This document shows positions 1-10,411 of a DNA stretch of 64,000 bases, piece by piece. Origin of the DNA: Agapanthus africanus (Eukaryota > Streptophyta > Magnoliopsida > Asparagales > Amaryllidaceae); the NCBI GenBank assembly GCA_030015575.1, contig CM057340.1:749401632-749465631 (forward strand), given 5' to 3'. The notes beneath the pieces are model-generated. The model had not been told where the DNA came from, made no database searches, and saw only the letters and a list, made by a program, of their open reading frames with translations. How positions within the stretch are numbered: the stretch's first letter is position 1; every line of letters starts with the position of its first letter. The translations under genes were made by a program, and so were the position numbers.

Positions 1-2543
1 AACAAATCCGAGCCGCGCAATACCCGATCACGTAACTCTCTAATCCTGCGTCGTTGTTGTCGGCTCCTCTTTCCGCTTCTTGATTTATTTCTGCCTCTGC
101 GTCGGGCCTTTCGTACAACGGGTTGACAAGGATGAGCATCTTTGTCTTTTGCAGCCTGTTGAAACAGACGTTGCGTCCTGGCCTTCTCGTAGATGGCCAT
201 CTCACGGTTGTGGTCTTCCCGAGCTTTTTGACCCACTTTCCTGATAAGCTTGTCCATTCGTTCTTCAAACGACGGACTCGGCACTTCAATCGCGGGATCT
301 AGTTTTGATGAGGGGTTGGCATTTCCTGACAGGGCGTCCTCTTCTTCATCAAAGGTATATATAGCGTAGCTACTGTGGGCCCGTTCCCGTTTTCCGGCTC
401 TCACGTATCCAAGCCCAAGTGTTTCCTTTTTCCCGTTGGGCAATTTGCGTTGAGTCCCAGGGACATCCCAAATCCTGTTGTAGAACCGAGCTTGTCGAAC
501 AGTCTGTTTTAAGGGTACTCCTTGGCGCTTCAATAGCTTCTTTAATCCATGTGTATAGTATCTGGGCAGACGGATGGGTTGGAGCCTGTCGAGTGTAGCA
601 TCCGCGCCATGCCAAATCTCTTTCTATACTTTCGACCCTGAGGATAGGTAGAATAGGATCACCTTCTCACCCTTTTGCTTGGGAAGGACGTAAAACGTTT
701 GCAGGTCCTGCACATTGTAAGCTTGAAGTGTGTCGAGATCCTTGTAGTAATCTCGCGGCACCATGGTGATTTGCAAACTCTCATCATCGCTAGGGGGTGC
801 TTGTATTGACAGCCGATTGGAGAACAAGGCATTAACCTCATCTTCCGAGTCACTTCCGAAGACCAACATGGGGGAGGACGTCCCCGGGTTGTTGCGTTGA
901 GATGGCCCAGTATAAACTATCTCTTCTTCTTCTTCGGTGTCGCTCCCGAAAACAGGGATGGTGGCGGCGGCTTTGTTCTCCGGCTTGCGACACCTTTCTG
1001 TATCCTCAAAATCTGGCAAAAAGTACTTCGCATCTTCGTATTTGCGGACTTCGTTCACGGAAATTGTGTTCAGCTCACCTGTTACGGTATACTCGAAACC
1101 ATCCTTAAAGTACTTCATACACTGATGTTGTGTAGAAGGGATGATGTTGTACTCGTGTAGCCAAGGACGACCGAGCAAGGCGTTGTAGCAGGTCTTGGCG
1201 TGAATGACATGAAATTTGATGTCTGTGACGAGTATTCCAAAGCGTAATGTTAGTATCACGGATCCGAGAGTCCGTGACGATTGTGAATCGAAACCGGAGA
1301 TGGTAATTTTGTCACGAGCGAGGTGTTGCACACTCATGCAGATTCCCTTTAACACCCGAACGTTAAGGAGATTGACAGAGGATCCATTATCCACTAGGAT
1401 CTTGGCTATCTTGATATCATGGCAGTATCCAGAGACATATAGGGGACGGTTGTGGTCGCACGTCCCGAGAAGGAGGTCTTCGTCCCCGAAAGTGATGTCG
1501 GCCGTATGCACTTCCTCCAGTTCATCTTTCATCCTTTCAGTGGCGAGGAAAGCTTGGAATTGCTCAGGTTCTTGTAACGCCTTAATTAGTGAATCTCGCG
1601 CTTCTTTTGATAATAGGAGGGCATCGAGAATGCTAAGTTGAGAAGGTAGCTTCCTTAGGTGCGCCAGGATATTGTAGTCCACCTTATCCTTCCTAGGAGG
1701 GTCTTTGGTAGTCAGCTCTTTCATGACTTGGTCATCTAAAGTGATATCCTCAGTGACCTTTTTCTTTCCCTTATCTTTTCTATTTGCGGGCCCGAGATTC
1801 TTTTCCGGGAGCGGGCGGTTGCGCAGCTGAATTTTTTCGCAGGCCTCCGGTTCCTCCTCTTTCCCTAAAACGGATTCTTTAAAGAGAGGGCCCAGAGCCA
1901 TTTCTTCGTCAGAGTCGCTCCCAAAGGTGAGAACTCGTGACCCTCCGGCGTTAACCATGTAACAGTTGCCAGTGGTCCTGTTGTGCCTGTTGGCAGTACT
2001 TCTTCGTTCCCGACGAGTCTTGCATTTCATGCGCTTAAAATGTTGCCGATGAGCAACATATCCTTGCCACCATATCCTAAAGGCGTCGCACTCCTCCGTG
2101 GGGTGTGAAATTTTCCGATGATATGCGCAATAATCAGGGTGCCTCTCCGCCCCATTGAGCGTGTTTTCTTCCGAGGGTGGTAGCTTCCTTCCCATTGACA
2201 TGGCTTTGGCAAACCTTTTCCTTGTCTTGAATATCTTCTTGTCTGCCTCGGATGCCTTTCGATCTGGCGGGGGTACTTCAACTCTTTCGTTCGGTCGCCT
2301 GCATTTGGCTCCTTCCGATGCGGCCATCTCACGCTCCTGATCCGCTTTACTCTTTAGAAGAATCTCGTCTAGAAAGGTGTCGATCATTTCATCTGTTGGC
2401 CACACACGCTCTGGTTCAGGCTTTGTCCCCAGTTTCTTAGTGCCAGGGGTTTTTTCATCGTCGGCAAACGAGTGGGAGATTACGTTACAACTCGCCACGT
2501 ATCCCTCGGATTCATCCGACGAGCTTTTTCCATCATCTTCCTC
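1..2543 (-). pseudogene. A1 post-gag and aspartic protease region
   Basis: The frame is open from 2498 down to a TAG at 624-626 (624 codons), then open again to the window edge; A2 has a sense GAG codon at that stop. A CHHC module (C-x2-H-x4-H-x4-C) lies near 2080-2140. The retropepsin-like domain is near 1130-1450, with active-site motif D-N-G-S-S preceded by I-L-V (about 1370-1400) and the downstream block L-L-G-R-P-W-L-H near 1160. Retropepsins cleave the gag-pol polyprotein. The part after the protease is charged and low in known motifs. Upstream, a TAA at 2544-2546 separates this frame from the gag C-terminus; element B has CAA there, so the polyprotein was originally continuous. Confidence 0.85.
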
Positions 2544-4250
2544 TTAAAAGATGTGGTTGAGGAACTCTTGCAGCGTGACAGGAGTTCGCGCCTTTTGATT
2601 GTACTCTTCCATCGTGTCGATTTGCTTCTGCAAGTTCGTGCGCTTGTCTCCAGGCTTCACGGGCTTCTTGGATTTCTTCTTCTTTTTCTTCGAAGATTTT
2701 GATGGTTGGGCGTGAGTATTTGGGACATCACCACCGCTTTTTGTAGTTAGGCGCGGCCTCAGCATTCCTTCAATAATTTGAGGTTCAAGAGGGCCCTTCC
2801 ATTCGATCGCATGGCACGCATGAAGGTCCCTCAGCATTCTTTTGGTTTTAGTTGACAGCACGACCTCCCATGGAGCTTCTTCAATAAAGGAACAGGTTGC
2901 CCCCGGTGTATCTGCTTTCTTAGGAGTATGCGGCTGTAGTGGGTTCACCTTCCACTTTTCGGACAGTGCAAACTTCCCCTGGAGGTATTGATCTTCAATC
3001 CACCCTTTGAAGACGAAGCAATCCTCAATCGGATGACTTACCGTTTGATGGTAAGGGCAATAATTAGGGTTATTCACCTCAGTGGGTTGTGGCGGTCGCC
3101 TTGGATTTGGTAGGTTTATAAGTCTGTTGCGTACTGCCAGCTCGAATAGCTGCTTCGTCTTGTCCCGTGGGAACGAGTAGGGACACTTCATCTTCTCATT
3201 ATAATACCGGCGTCTTTCTTCCAGTTGATCCGTCAGCTTTGGGGCATTGGGTTGCTGCTGAGCATTCGCGACGAAGGTGGCCTTTCCCTTACCCTTGTCA
3301 TTCCGAGGTTCTGGCTTCGGGGGAGACGGTCTATGACCCATTTGGTCCATCTGGGCCAGCTTGTCGATTAGAGCCTGGAATGTGGTTGGCTAAAAGAACA
3401 TCATGAACTGGGAGATAGTTGCGTGAGGGTCTAGGGTTCCTACGAACATGCCCATCGCGGGCGCTTCCTCAATGCGCTGCTCGCATTTCGACCACAAATT
3501 CCGCCGGCGTATAGCATACTGGACCTATGTTTCGCCTGGTTTTACCCTGGCGTTAATCAATGCCGTTATTGGAGTGCGTTCGCTGGCGCTTGCGAATCGC
3601 TGAGTGAATAGAAACTCCATTTCAGCGAACGTCTTGATAGAATCGTTCGGGAGTTCCGAATACCATTCGAACGCTGTTTCTGATAGGCTGCCCATGAACT
3701 GGCGAAGCAACAGTTTATCATCACCGACGGTGTTACCGCAAAGGGCCCTGAACTGGGCGACATGTTGGTGGGGATTGCCGGTCCCTTTGTAAACATGGAA
3801 CTTGGGAATTGTGTAACCCGGTGGGTACCTGATTTGGTCGTACCAGCTTGGATACGGTCGGCCCGTTTTTACGACTTGACCAGCTGTCTCAGTCGCGTGA
3901 TGAACCCGGATTTGCTGGGCTATATAGTCGAACAAATCAGCCTTAGAGATTGTCTCTTCCTTGACTGTTGAGAGGGCCGGTGGTAGATTTGACGTTTCCC
4001 CCCTGTCGTCTTCAAGGACGATCGGGGGATCCTCAGCGGGTGGGTCTTGTTGGATCATTATTCCTATCATATCTTGGAAGAGAAGGCCCATATGCTGTAT
4101 GTTGGCTGCTTGTTCAGCAGCCTCTTTGTCCTTCTTCTCCAATATTCGGCGAGGGAACTCAGCGTCGGTTTCTTCCTCCTGGCGTTCGTCTGAGGACGTT
4201 TCTGGGTTTTCTTTTGGCCCGGTAAGTGCGGCCATAGCGTTCATCATTTC
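2544..4250 (-). pseudogene. A1 gag (capsid and CHHC module)
   Basis: The retrotransposon gag domain is at about 3525-3850, with the block F-x-V-Y-K-G-T-G-N-P-H-Q-H and the W-Y-S-E-L-P motif. It assembles the particle that packages RNA. The frame stops at TAG 3525 (A2 has TGG, Trp) and at a TAG near 3392 (A2 has AAG). It then runs from 3350 to 2544 with a C-x2-H-x4-H-x4-C module near 3018-3060 and a lysine-rich stretch (S-S-K-K-K-K-K-K-S-K-K) near 2660-2700 that probably binds nucleic acid. It ends at TAA 2544, a CAA in element B. The reading frame is therefore broken in at least three places. Confidence 0.85.
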
Positions 4251-5419
4251 TTAGAGCTTTTGCTGTTGCTCCTGAGCTTTGGTCACCGATCGTGTAAGCG
4301 GTCTATGACCCGTAGACGTACGGTGGTCTTCCTTTCCTGACGCCATGTATACGGTATGGACCATCATGCCCCCAAACTTAGGGCGTCTGGACTTAGTGCC
4401 TTTAGCTGTCGTTGCAGGCTGGGGGATCTTCTCTGGCTTCCTCCTTTTATGAGCAGTGGCAGTTGAGGGGGCCGTTGAGGCAGGCACCCAGACAGTGTTT
4501 CGTGGTTTAGCCTGGTGACCGGCTTCCTGTTGGATTTTCAGCTTCTTGTGTTGGCGGGAGAAGTTTGGATCCATCATCGAGTCTCGGGCCTGCCGCCAAA
4601 CCTTATAGATTCTGGAAGACAGCCGTTGTGGGGATCGGGGCTGTTCTGGCTTTATTTCCGCAACCTTTTTTAGTGGAGGAGGAGACCTCTTAGCATCGCG
4701 GTAGGAGAATTCCTACGCACCTTATTTAGCATCTCAAAGCTGTTCCCAGTTGGAACAGCAGCATTAACATCTGCCATCGGGGCTGGTGGAGTTAGCCCAG
4801 AGGGGGAGTTGCCCCCAGCCTTCCTTACTCGGCGCCAGTGGCGACGTCGAGCGTGTCGAGCGGACGGCGTTGGTTCAGCGATGAGAATAGCTTCGTCTTG
4901 CCCCCTGTGTAGGTGGAGGGTCGTTGCTGGTGTTAGCCTGTCAAAGACCGACGTCCTTTGGATAGCAGGAGCGGGAGCTGGAGACGTCAATCTTGTAAAG
5001 ACCGACTTTGTGGTAGGGGAAGCCGCTTTGACGACTTCAGGAGCAGGACCGGTCACTTTCTTAGAAGCAGCCTTCTCTGGGATTGTAGGCCTCATTATGG
5101 GTCCACAGGAGTCTTGGCGCAATCTAGAGAAGACCGAGGCGCTGGTGTTGGGCGACCCGTTGAGAGGGGCCGCGGTAGGGGTAAGACGATCAAAGACCGA
5201 CTTCTTGGGAGCCTCCTTTGTCAGCACCGGAGCGGTGAAGCTTGTTGGCGGGAGCATGGTCCCAAAGAATAGACCGGTAATAGCTTGGGTCACTTGCTCC
5301 ACAGGCATAGTGAATAGGGAAGCAGCCTGCGGTCCATATGCTACACCTCCAGGTGAGGCGGAGCGTCGGTTGCATTTGCAGTTCAAGCAGTTGGAGCATT
5401 TCACATAAGTAGAAGCCAT
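4251..5419 (-). pseudogene. A1 N-terminal ORF with SVFxRL repeats
   Basis: The first ATG after the primer-binding site in this frame is at 5419 (M-A-S-T-Y-V). A cysteine cluster follows (K-C-S-N-C-L-N-C-K-C-N), then four copies of a short motif S-V-F-[DST]-R-L spaced roughly 30-45 residues apart in a Pro/Ala/Thr-rich background. A one-base loss near 4691 relative to A2 (a run of three T has become two) shifts the frame, and the second half is read from 4577 to a TAA at 4251 (CAA in A2). It leads directly into gag. I do not recognise a known domain; a role as an N-terminal extension of gag is inferred from position only. Confidence 0.7.
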
Positions 5420-5548
5420 CGATTCTTTGCTTTCTGCAATAAGCCAGACGCCGATTCTTAGTATCTTGAAACCCAAGGGCAACCATTAGTGAATCGCGAT
5501 TGGTTCGCGAATCACGACACACGAAGTGTGGAGTGGAAAGAGGAAAAG

Positions 5549-5566
5549 GTCCCACCGGGCGTGCCA
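5549..5566 (-). promoter_or_regulatory. A1 primer-binding site
   Basis: On the minus strand the sequence TGGCACGCCCGGTGGGAC begins five bases after the LTR end (LTR end at 5572, spacer 5567-5571). It starts with TGG, as expected for pairing with a tRNA CCA end. A2 has the same site with one change. I cannot assign the tRNA with confidence. Confidence 0.8.
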
Positions 5567-5589
5567 GAATCTGTTCCCCTCCGAAAGAC

Positions 5590-5830
5590 GGCGCGCAAGA
5601 CTGCGATGTCTTGGCACTGAGATTCGGGGCAGATGCTAATTGGTGCTATCCGTTCAGCTCTCCGAAGATGCCAAGTTGATTTATGGCACCATACATCGAA
5701 GGTTTGAACGGATGCGGCCGATGTAGCAGACTTCGTCAGATTCCCCCTCGCTTGAGGGGTTTTTGATTGTGGGGACGCTCTTCCCTGCAGGCGCAAGCCC
5801 CTGCAGTTAATTACGCTACCGCATCGCGGT
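5590..5830 (-). promoter_or_regulatory. U5 hairpin block of the A LTR
   Basis: This LTR-end block is conserved in A1, in both A2 LTRs and in both B LTRs. It contains inverted repeats: CTGCAGG...CCTGCAG around 5786-5806, CTACCGC...GCGGTAG around 5815-5831, and a CCCCTC/GAGGGG pair near 5748-5760. In the transcript these would form hairpins close to the primer-binding site. A function in reverse transcription or packaging is inferred, not shown. Confidence 0.5.
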
Positions 5831-5989
5831 AACAACTTTCTCCTTCTCCAGATGGTCACTTCGTGTCGTGTGTGTCTATTTTATGTTTTGTTGCCCGTGG
5901 ATTGTTTACGGAGACCGAGTTATGTCGTCGCCCGTAGGGCGTGGACTAGTCCAAATCCGTATTATCTTAGATTTGGGTTTGGGGGTTTG

Positions 5990-6960
5990 GTTTGAGGATA
6001 CGTTAGCCATATTTGAGGCTAAGGTCAACTCAAACGTTTGTTAAGGATACGTTAGTCTAACTTGAGACTAAGATCAACTTAATGGGATCGTTTAGATCCG
6101 ACAAAAGAGCATTTGGGCTCCATTGTTCCAGTTTAGGGACATAGTGGTCCATTGCATGTATGGTCGTCGGGACCCGTTACCTCTCTAACGGCGTTGAAGA
6201 ATTACAACGACAGGCGTCAAAGGAGTTCCGAGATGTACCCTTGAACCAAAGTTGATTGGAGGGATTCATAGTCCAGTCTGTTTGAAGGTTTAAGGATACG
6301 TTAGCCATATTTGAGGCTAAGATCAACTTAAACGGTTGTTAAGGATACGTTAGTCCAGTTTAGGACTAAGATCGACTTAACGGGATCGTTTAGATCTGAC
6401 AAAAGAGCGTTTGGGCTCTATTGTTCCAGTTTAGGGACATAGTGGTCCATTGATTGTATGGCCGTCGGGACCCGTCACCTCTCTGACGACGTTGAAGGAT
6501 TACAACGACAGGTGTCAGAGGAGTTCAGAGATGTACCCTTGGACCAAAATTGGTTGGGTGATCCATAGTCCAATTTGGGACTAAAGTCTGTTTGAAGGTT
6601 TAAGGATACGTTAGCCATATTTGAAGCTAAGATCAACTTAAACGGTTGTTAAGGATACGTTAGTCCAGTTTGGGACTAAGATCGACTTAAGGGAATCGTT
6701 TAGATCCGACAAAAGAGCGTTTGGGCTCTATTGTTCCAGTTTAGGGACATACTGGTCCATTTCCAGTTTAGGGACGTAGTGGTCCATTACCAGTTTAGGG
6801 ACATGGTGGTCCATCGCCAGTTTAAGGACGTGGTGGTCCATTTGTAGTTTAAGGACGCATAAGTCCATGGGTTTAAGGACCCCACAGTCCATATGGGTGT
6901 GTTTAAGGACGCATTATTCCGTGAGTTTAAGGACCCCACAGTCCGTGTTGATGTGTGGTT
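5990..6960. repeat. Tandem repeats in the A1 LTR (about 300-bp units and 27-bp subunits)
   Basis: About three copies of a roughly 300-bp unit begin with AAGGATACGTTAGCC (near 5997, 6300 and 6600). Between 6720 and 6960 there are several shorter units of the type CCAGTTTAGGGACGTAGTGG followed by TCCATT. The A2 3' LTR has fewer long units, so copy number varies between LTRs of one family. Many subunits are themselves imperfect palindromes (GGAC...GTCC). Confidence 0.85.
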
Positions 6961-7149
6961 GTCGGGACCCGTCACCTCTCTGAAGACGTTGAAGGATTAC
7001 AACGACAAATATCAGAGGAGTTCAGAGATGTACCCTTGAACCAATGAGTGGTTTGAAAGAGCAGATGTGCTCAGTTCAAGATGATTTGAGGACTTATGGC
7101 CAGTTTGGGCTAAGTCCAAAATATTGGCCCTCTGTTGGTCCATTGAAGG

Positions 7150-8300
7150 AGAGGCTTTGCCTCTGGCCATTTAGCCAATTGGGCCAATGCCTAGTGTTAA
7201 ACACTAAAGACCAATCAGTGTTGAACAATGGGAATGAGATCGATAAGTTAGTGTTTAACACTAAAAGATAGTTGGTGTTAAACACCAGCAACAAGGCTTT
7301 CAAATTAGTGGTAAACACTAAAACAGATCAAAACACTGGCAGCAGAGATCTCAAATTAATGTTAAACACTAAGGTAATCAGTATTGAACACTGCAAATAA
7401 AGCTCTTTGATTAGTATTGAACACTAAGGCCAAACAGTGTTTTAACACTGGATTCAGGGGTTCCAATTTAGCGTTAGACGCTAAGGCAAGAGGGGTCATG
7501 TGGTAGCACGTGAGTGCGCCCTCCCTTCATTTGTTCTGCTGAGAATATCGCATCTTTTGGAGCATCACGTGCCATCACGTGACGGGTGTTTAAATGGAGT
7601 ATGTTAAAGCCTCTGCCAAGGGTCACGTGGGTCACGTGAGGCACTGCCTCAAAGGGGCTTTTCTGTAGATCTTTTTGGGGGTCACGTGGTGACACGTGAC
7701 CCTGTATGTTTTTTTAGAAGATCTGTTAATCCCTTTCAGGAATTAAATTCCTCGTAGGGTTGAACCCTGGCAATAATTTCAGAGGAATTAAATTCCTACT
7801 TCCTTTTGAAGGTTCATATTCTGGAATAGCGTTGAACTCTGAATTTTCTGTAGGAATTAAATTCCTCATATATGTGAAGAACTGAATAGGGTTAAACCCT
7901 AATAAGCTTTAAGGAGTTAAACTCCCACTCTCTGTTAAAGAATTATTCTGGGGAATGAGATTAAGGGAATTAAATTCCTGTTGTTTTAACAGAACTAAGT
8001 TCTTAACCAGGGTTAAACCCTGATTCTTTTCATTCTGAAGGAATTAAATTCCCATAACACAGGGTCAACCCTAATTTTATTTTAAAGGAATTAAATTCCT
8101 ATAGTTCTGTGAGAGTTAAATTCTCGTGCTTCCATTCCCTCTCTATGCTTTGGATCTGCATGGCAGGATCTCAACCCATTGAGAATTAAATTCTCAACTC
8201 AAGGGGAGATGTGCACTTTACAGATCCTCCACCAAAGAGAGAACTATGTTCTTCTGTTTTTATATCAGAGTTAAACTCTGTTGAGAATTAAATTCTCTTT
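7150..8300. repeat. Palindrome ladder in the A1 LTR
   Basis: A near-continuous series of short perfect or near-perfect inverted repeats, each with a different arm but nearly the same centre (TTAAA or TTTAA). Examples: GAGGCTTTGCCTC 7151-7163, TAGTGTTAAACACTA 7192-7206, TAGTGTTTAACACTA 7249-7263, TGGTGTTAAACACCA 7273-7287, TTAGCGTTAGACGCTAA 7468-7484, AGGAATTAAATTCCT 7738-7752, then AGGGTTAAACCCT, GGAGTTAAACTCC, CAGGGTTAAACCCTG, TGAGAATTAAATTCTCA and CAGAGTTAAACTCTG up to about 8300. It lies downstream of the predicted LTR TATA box, so it would be transcribed as hairpins. Confidence 0.9.
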
Positions 8301-8431
8301 TCTTTCAAAAAGCCTTCCCTTTCTTACCTAGGGTTTTCTTTTGCAGAAGATCCAAATTTTTCCAAAGTATCAAGGCTCTCTCTCTTTTCTTCCCTCTGCA
8401 TATATATCCTTTTTGTGTGTCTCTTGGCTCC

Positions 8432-8439
8432 TATTTATA
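8432..8439 (-). promoter_or_regulatory. TATA box of the A1 LTR promoter
   Basis: TATAAATA on the minus strand, inside the larger palindrome CTCCTATTTATAGGAG. It is conserved at 43259-43266 and 63598-63605 in A2. It lies about 720 bp from the LTR start, giving a U3 of ordinary plant LTR length; transcription start would be near 8400. Confidence 0.65.
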
Positions 8440-8739
8440 GGAGAAGCAGCCGAGTCAATTAGTTTTTGATGAATCTTTCATTGAGAGATTTGATTTGTAT
8501 CCATCATTCGTTTTGGACCTTTGGATTATTAGGTGAATTTTATTCACCATTGGATTTTAAATCCAGAGATTCTCCTTTGTTATTTCGGTTAGATTTTACA
8601 GGGAAATCTTTCCAAATTCGAGATTTTCCCATAGATAGATGATATTTAATCACCTTTAAATCTTTAATTCAATCGGTTGCTTTGGAAAGATTTAAGAGGT
8701 CTTTTCTCAGAATTTAATTCTGTTAACAGATAGGCTTTG

Positions 8740-9115
8740 AAAGCTGGTCACGTGTGGCCACGTGACCCTTGGTCACGTGTGGGCACGTGACCCCCCTGGA
8801 ACGAGCCCTCTTCTTTCTTTCTGCGCTCTGCTTTCTGGTCGCTGCTTAGCTGTCACGTGCCACCACGTGACCCCTGGTCACGTGTGAGCACGTGACCCTC
8901 GTCTGGAGCCTTTTCCTTGATTCAATCAGGGAATTGAGTCTGCCGCTTTTGAGTGTCACGTGCCAACACGTGACCCTGGTCACGTGGGAGTACGTGACCC
9001 TTTCTGAAGCCTTTTTCTTCGATGTAGTTGGGAAACTGAATTTGCCTTGCCGATACTTTTAGATGTCACGTGCCAACACGTGATTGCTAGTCACGTGTGA
9101 GCACGTGACCCTTTT
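8740..9115. promoter_or_regulatory. Paired CACGTG (G-box) cluster in U3 of A1
   Basis: Repeated units of the form GTCACGTG-N4-CACGTGAC, about 29 bp each, sit upstream of the minus-strand TATA box. At least four pairs are visible (near 8747, 8772, 8852-8897, 8956-8997, 9064-9109). CACGTG is the core bound by plant bZIP and bHLH factors such as ABA and light regulators. Copy number of the 29-bp unit differs in the A2 LTRs, which suggests active unequal exchange. Confidence 0.75.
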
Positions 9116-9161
9116 CTGAAGCCTTTTCCGTAGGCTTTCCTGATTTTAAATCAGGAAACAT

Positions 9162-10411
9162 GTGGTAGCGTCGCACTGCGCCATAGAGGAATTGAATGAG
9201 TGCATGGCCATTCTCAATAAACAAAATGAACGAGCAACTAGTTTCAAACCAGCTCAAAATTTTCCAACGTATGATACGGCCATAGGACAAATTGAGAATT
9301 TGAGTAGTGAGAGAGAGCGGTACACTCTTCCAAATCAAACCTTCCCATCTCAAATTGAAATCCACACCTCCAGTTTTACAGATCTATCGAGTACAAAAAA
9401 TGATTCACCAATTGAAGATAGAATGTCTGATGATTTGTATGACTTTGTTGTGCTTGATTTACCCGATTGTGAAGGGTCCATTTCAAGTGAAGCCACACCC
9501 AACCCTTGTGATCTCTACACCTCCACTCTAGAACCACAATTGATTGAAAACCCTGCTTTTGATGAGGTGTCTGAGACTTGTAACCTTCACTTAATTGAGG
9601 ATATTGACGTTGGGGATATATTGGATGATGAACCCGAAATTTTGGATTAGTTTGTCCGACCAATTCATCAGGTCCTTTCACTCCCGTGTGGTCATCATCT
9701 CGAACCTTTAACTATTCTTCCCGAAACCCATATGCGTCTTGAAGTTAATGATAAATGTATAACCGAAAAGCAGAACGAAATTCAGCCTTCATTTCCCACA
9801 TCTGGTTCAGCAATACTCGACACACCAATTTGTTTACCCATTTCATCTTCCACTTTCTCTGATTCTTCTTCTAATCTTCCTTTAATGATAGCGAGTGTGA
9901 TAAATCACAATCCGATATTTCGAGTTCGATAATTCTAGAAACACTACTTGATTTAGACTTTTTTGAGAATGAGGTAGATGAGCTTTACGAGTCTCCTACA
10001 TCCATAATTTTTGACAAATCAAGTGTGTTGAATTCTGGCACGACACTTATTGACATTGAAACGTTTAATCGGGCCATCGATGAAAGTTTCGAAGATATTT
10101 TCACCGACGAACTCGCATTCCTAAACGACACGGATTTTGTGATTAATCAAGCTCTACCTGAAGAAGTTGAACCACCACCATTTCTTCTTATCCCATACAA
10201 GAATGTGACCATTCTTCCCATTCCCAATCATCCACATTCTCATTTTCGTTCACCATTATTATTTCGTCTCTATCAACCGAGACGTAAACCATACCGCCTC
10301 CTATCTCCCCACTTCTTCAAATCTCTGATTTTTCACCAACCAGTGCGTTACATCGATAAATTTTTTGATTGGTTGGTGTTGACTTTTGGTCTTTGTAAGG
10401 CTTTATTTTGA
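9162..10411 (+). pseudogene. C1 acidic ORF remnant
   Basis: Three open pieces (about 9162-9650, 9732-9932 and 10025-10411) in different frames align in order with the C2 ORF. Shared blocks include D-F-V-V-x-D-L-P, the C-D-L-Y-T-S/F-D-L-Y-T-S block, F-D-E-V-S, H-L-I-E-D-I-D and the C-terminal L-V-L-T-F-G-L-C-K-A. A stop at 9648-9650 and frameshifts between the pieces make it non-functional. The product is rich in Asp, Glu, Pro and Ser. I do not recognise its function. Confidence 0.75.

Larger units (their letters stand above)
1..9160 (-). mobile_element. Element A1: Tat-lineage Ty3/gypsy retrotransposon, 5' part
   Basis: The window opens inside this element. Read on the minus strand it runs from a complete 5' LTR (9160 to 5572), through a primer-binding site, to an N-terminal ORF, gag and protease, and leaves the window before RT. 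It is colinear with 55453-64000 of element A2. The right end is exact: the LTR stops at 9160 and the next bases, TGTGG, continue a C-family ORF that is uninterrupted in C2 (near 20586-20605). Several in-frame stops and one frameshift make this copy defective. Assignment to Tat comes from the dual RNase H seen in A2. Confidence 0.93.
5572..9160 (-). repeat. A1 5' LTR, complete, 3589 bp
   Basis: On the minus strand it starts TGTTTCCTGATTT at 9160 and ends GGAGGGGAACA at 5572, so the ends are TG/CA with near-inverted TGTT and AACA termini. It matches 40724-44012 (A2 3' LTR) and 59937 to the window end (A2 5' LTR). It is about 300 bp longer than the A2 3' LTR because it carries an additional tandem unit between about 5990 and 6600. 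Order on the minus strand: CACGTG-rich U3, TATA box, palindrome-rich zone, tandem repeats, U5 with hairpins. Confidence 0.95.

Noticed and set aside
897..1641. Plus-strand open frames opposite the protease region (also 56349-57093)
   Set aside because: Conserved only because the minus-strand protease frame is; no domain and no start context.
4809..5408. Plus-strand open frames opposite the A N-terminal ORF (also 59168-59854)
   Set aside because: Mirror of the real minus-strand frame; composition follows from its Pro/Ala-rich codons and no independent signal supports it.
7044..7318. Small LTR frames of 74-75 codons repeated in all A LTRs
   Set aside because: They read through the palindrome ladder on both strands; identity reflects LTR copying, not coding constraint.
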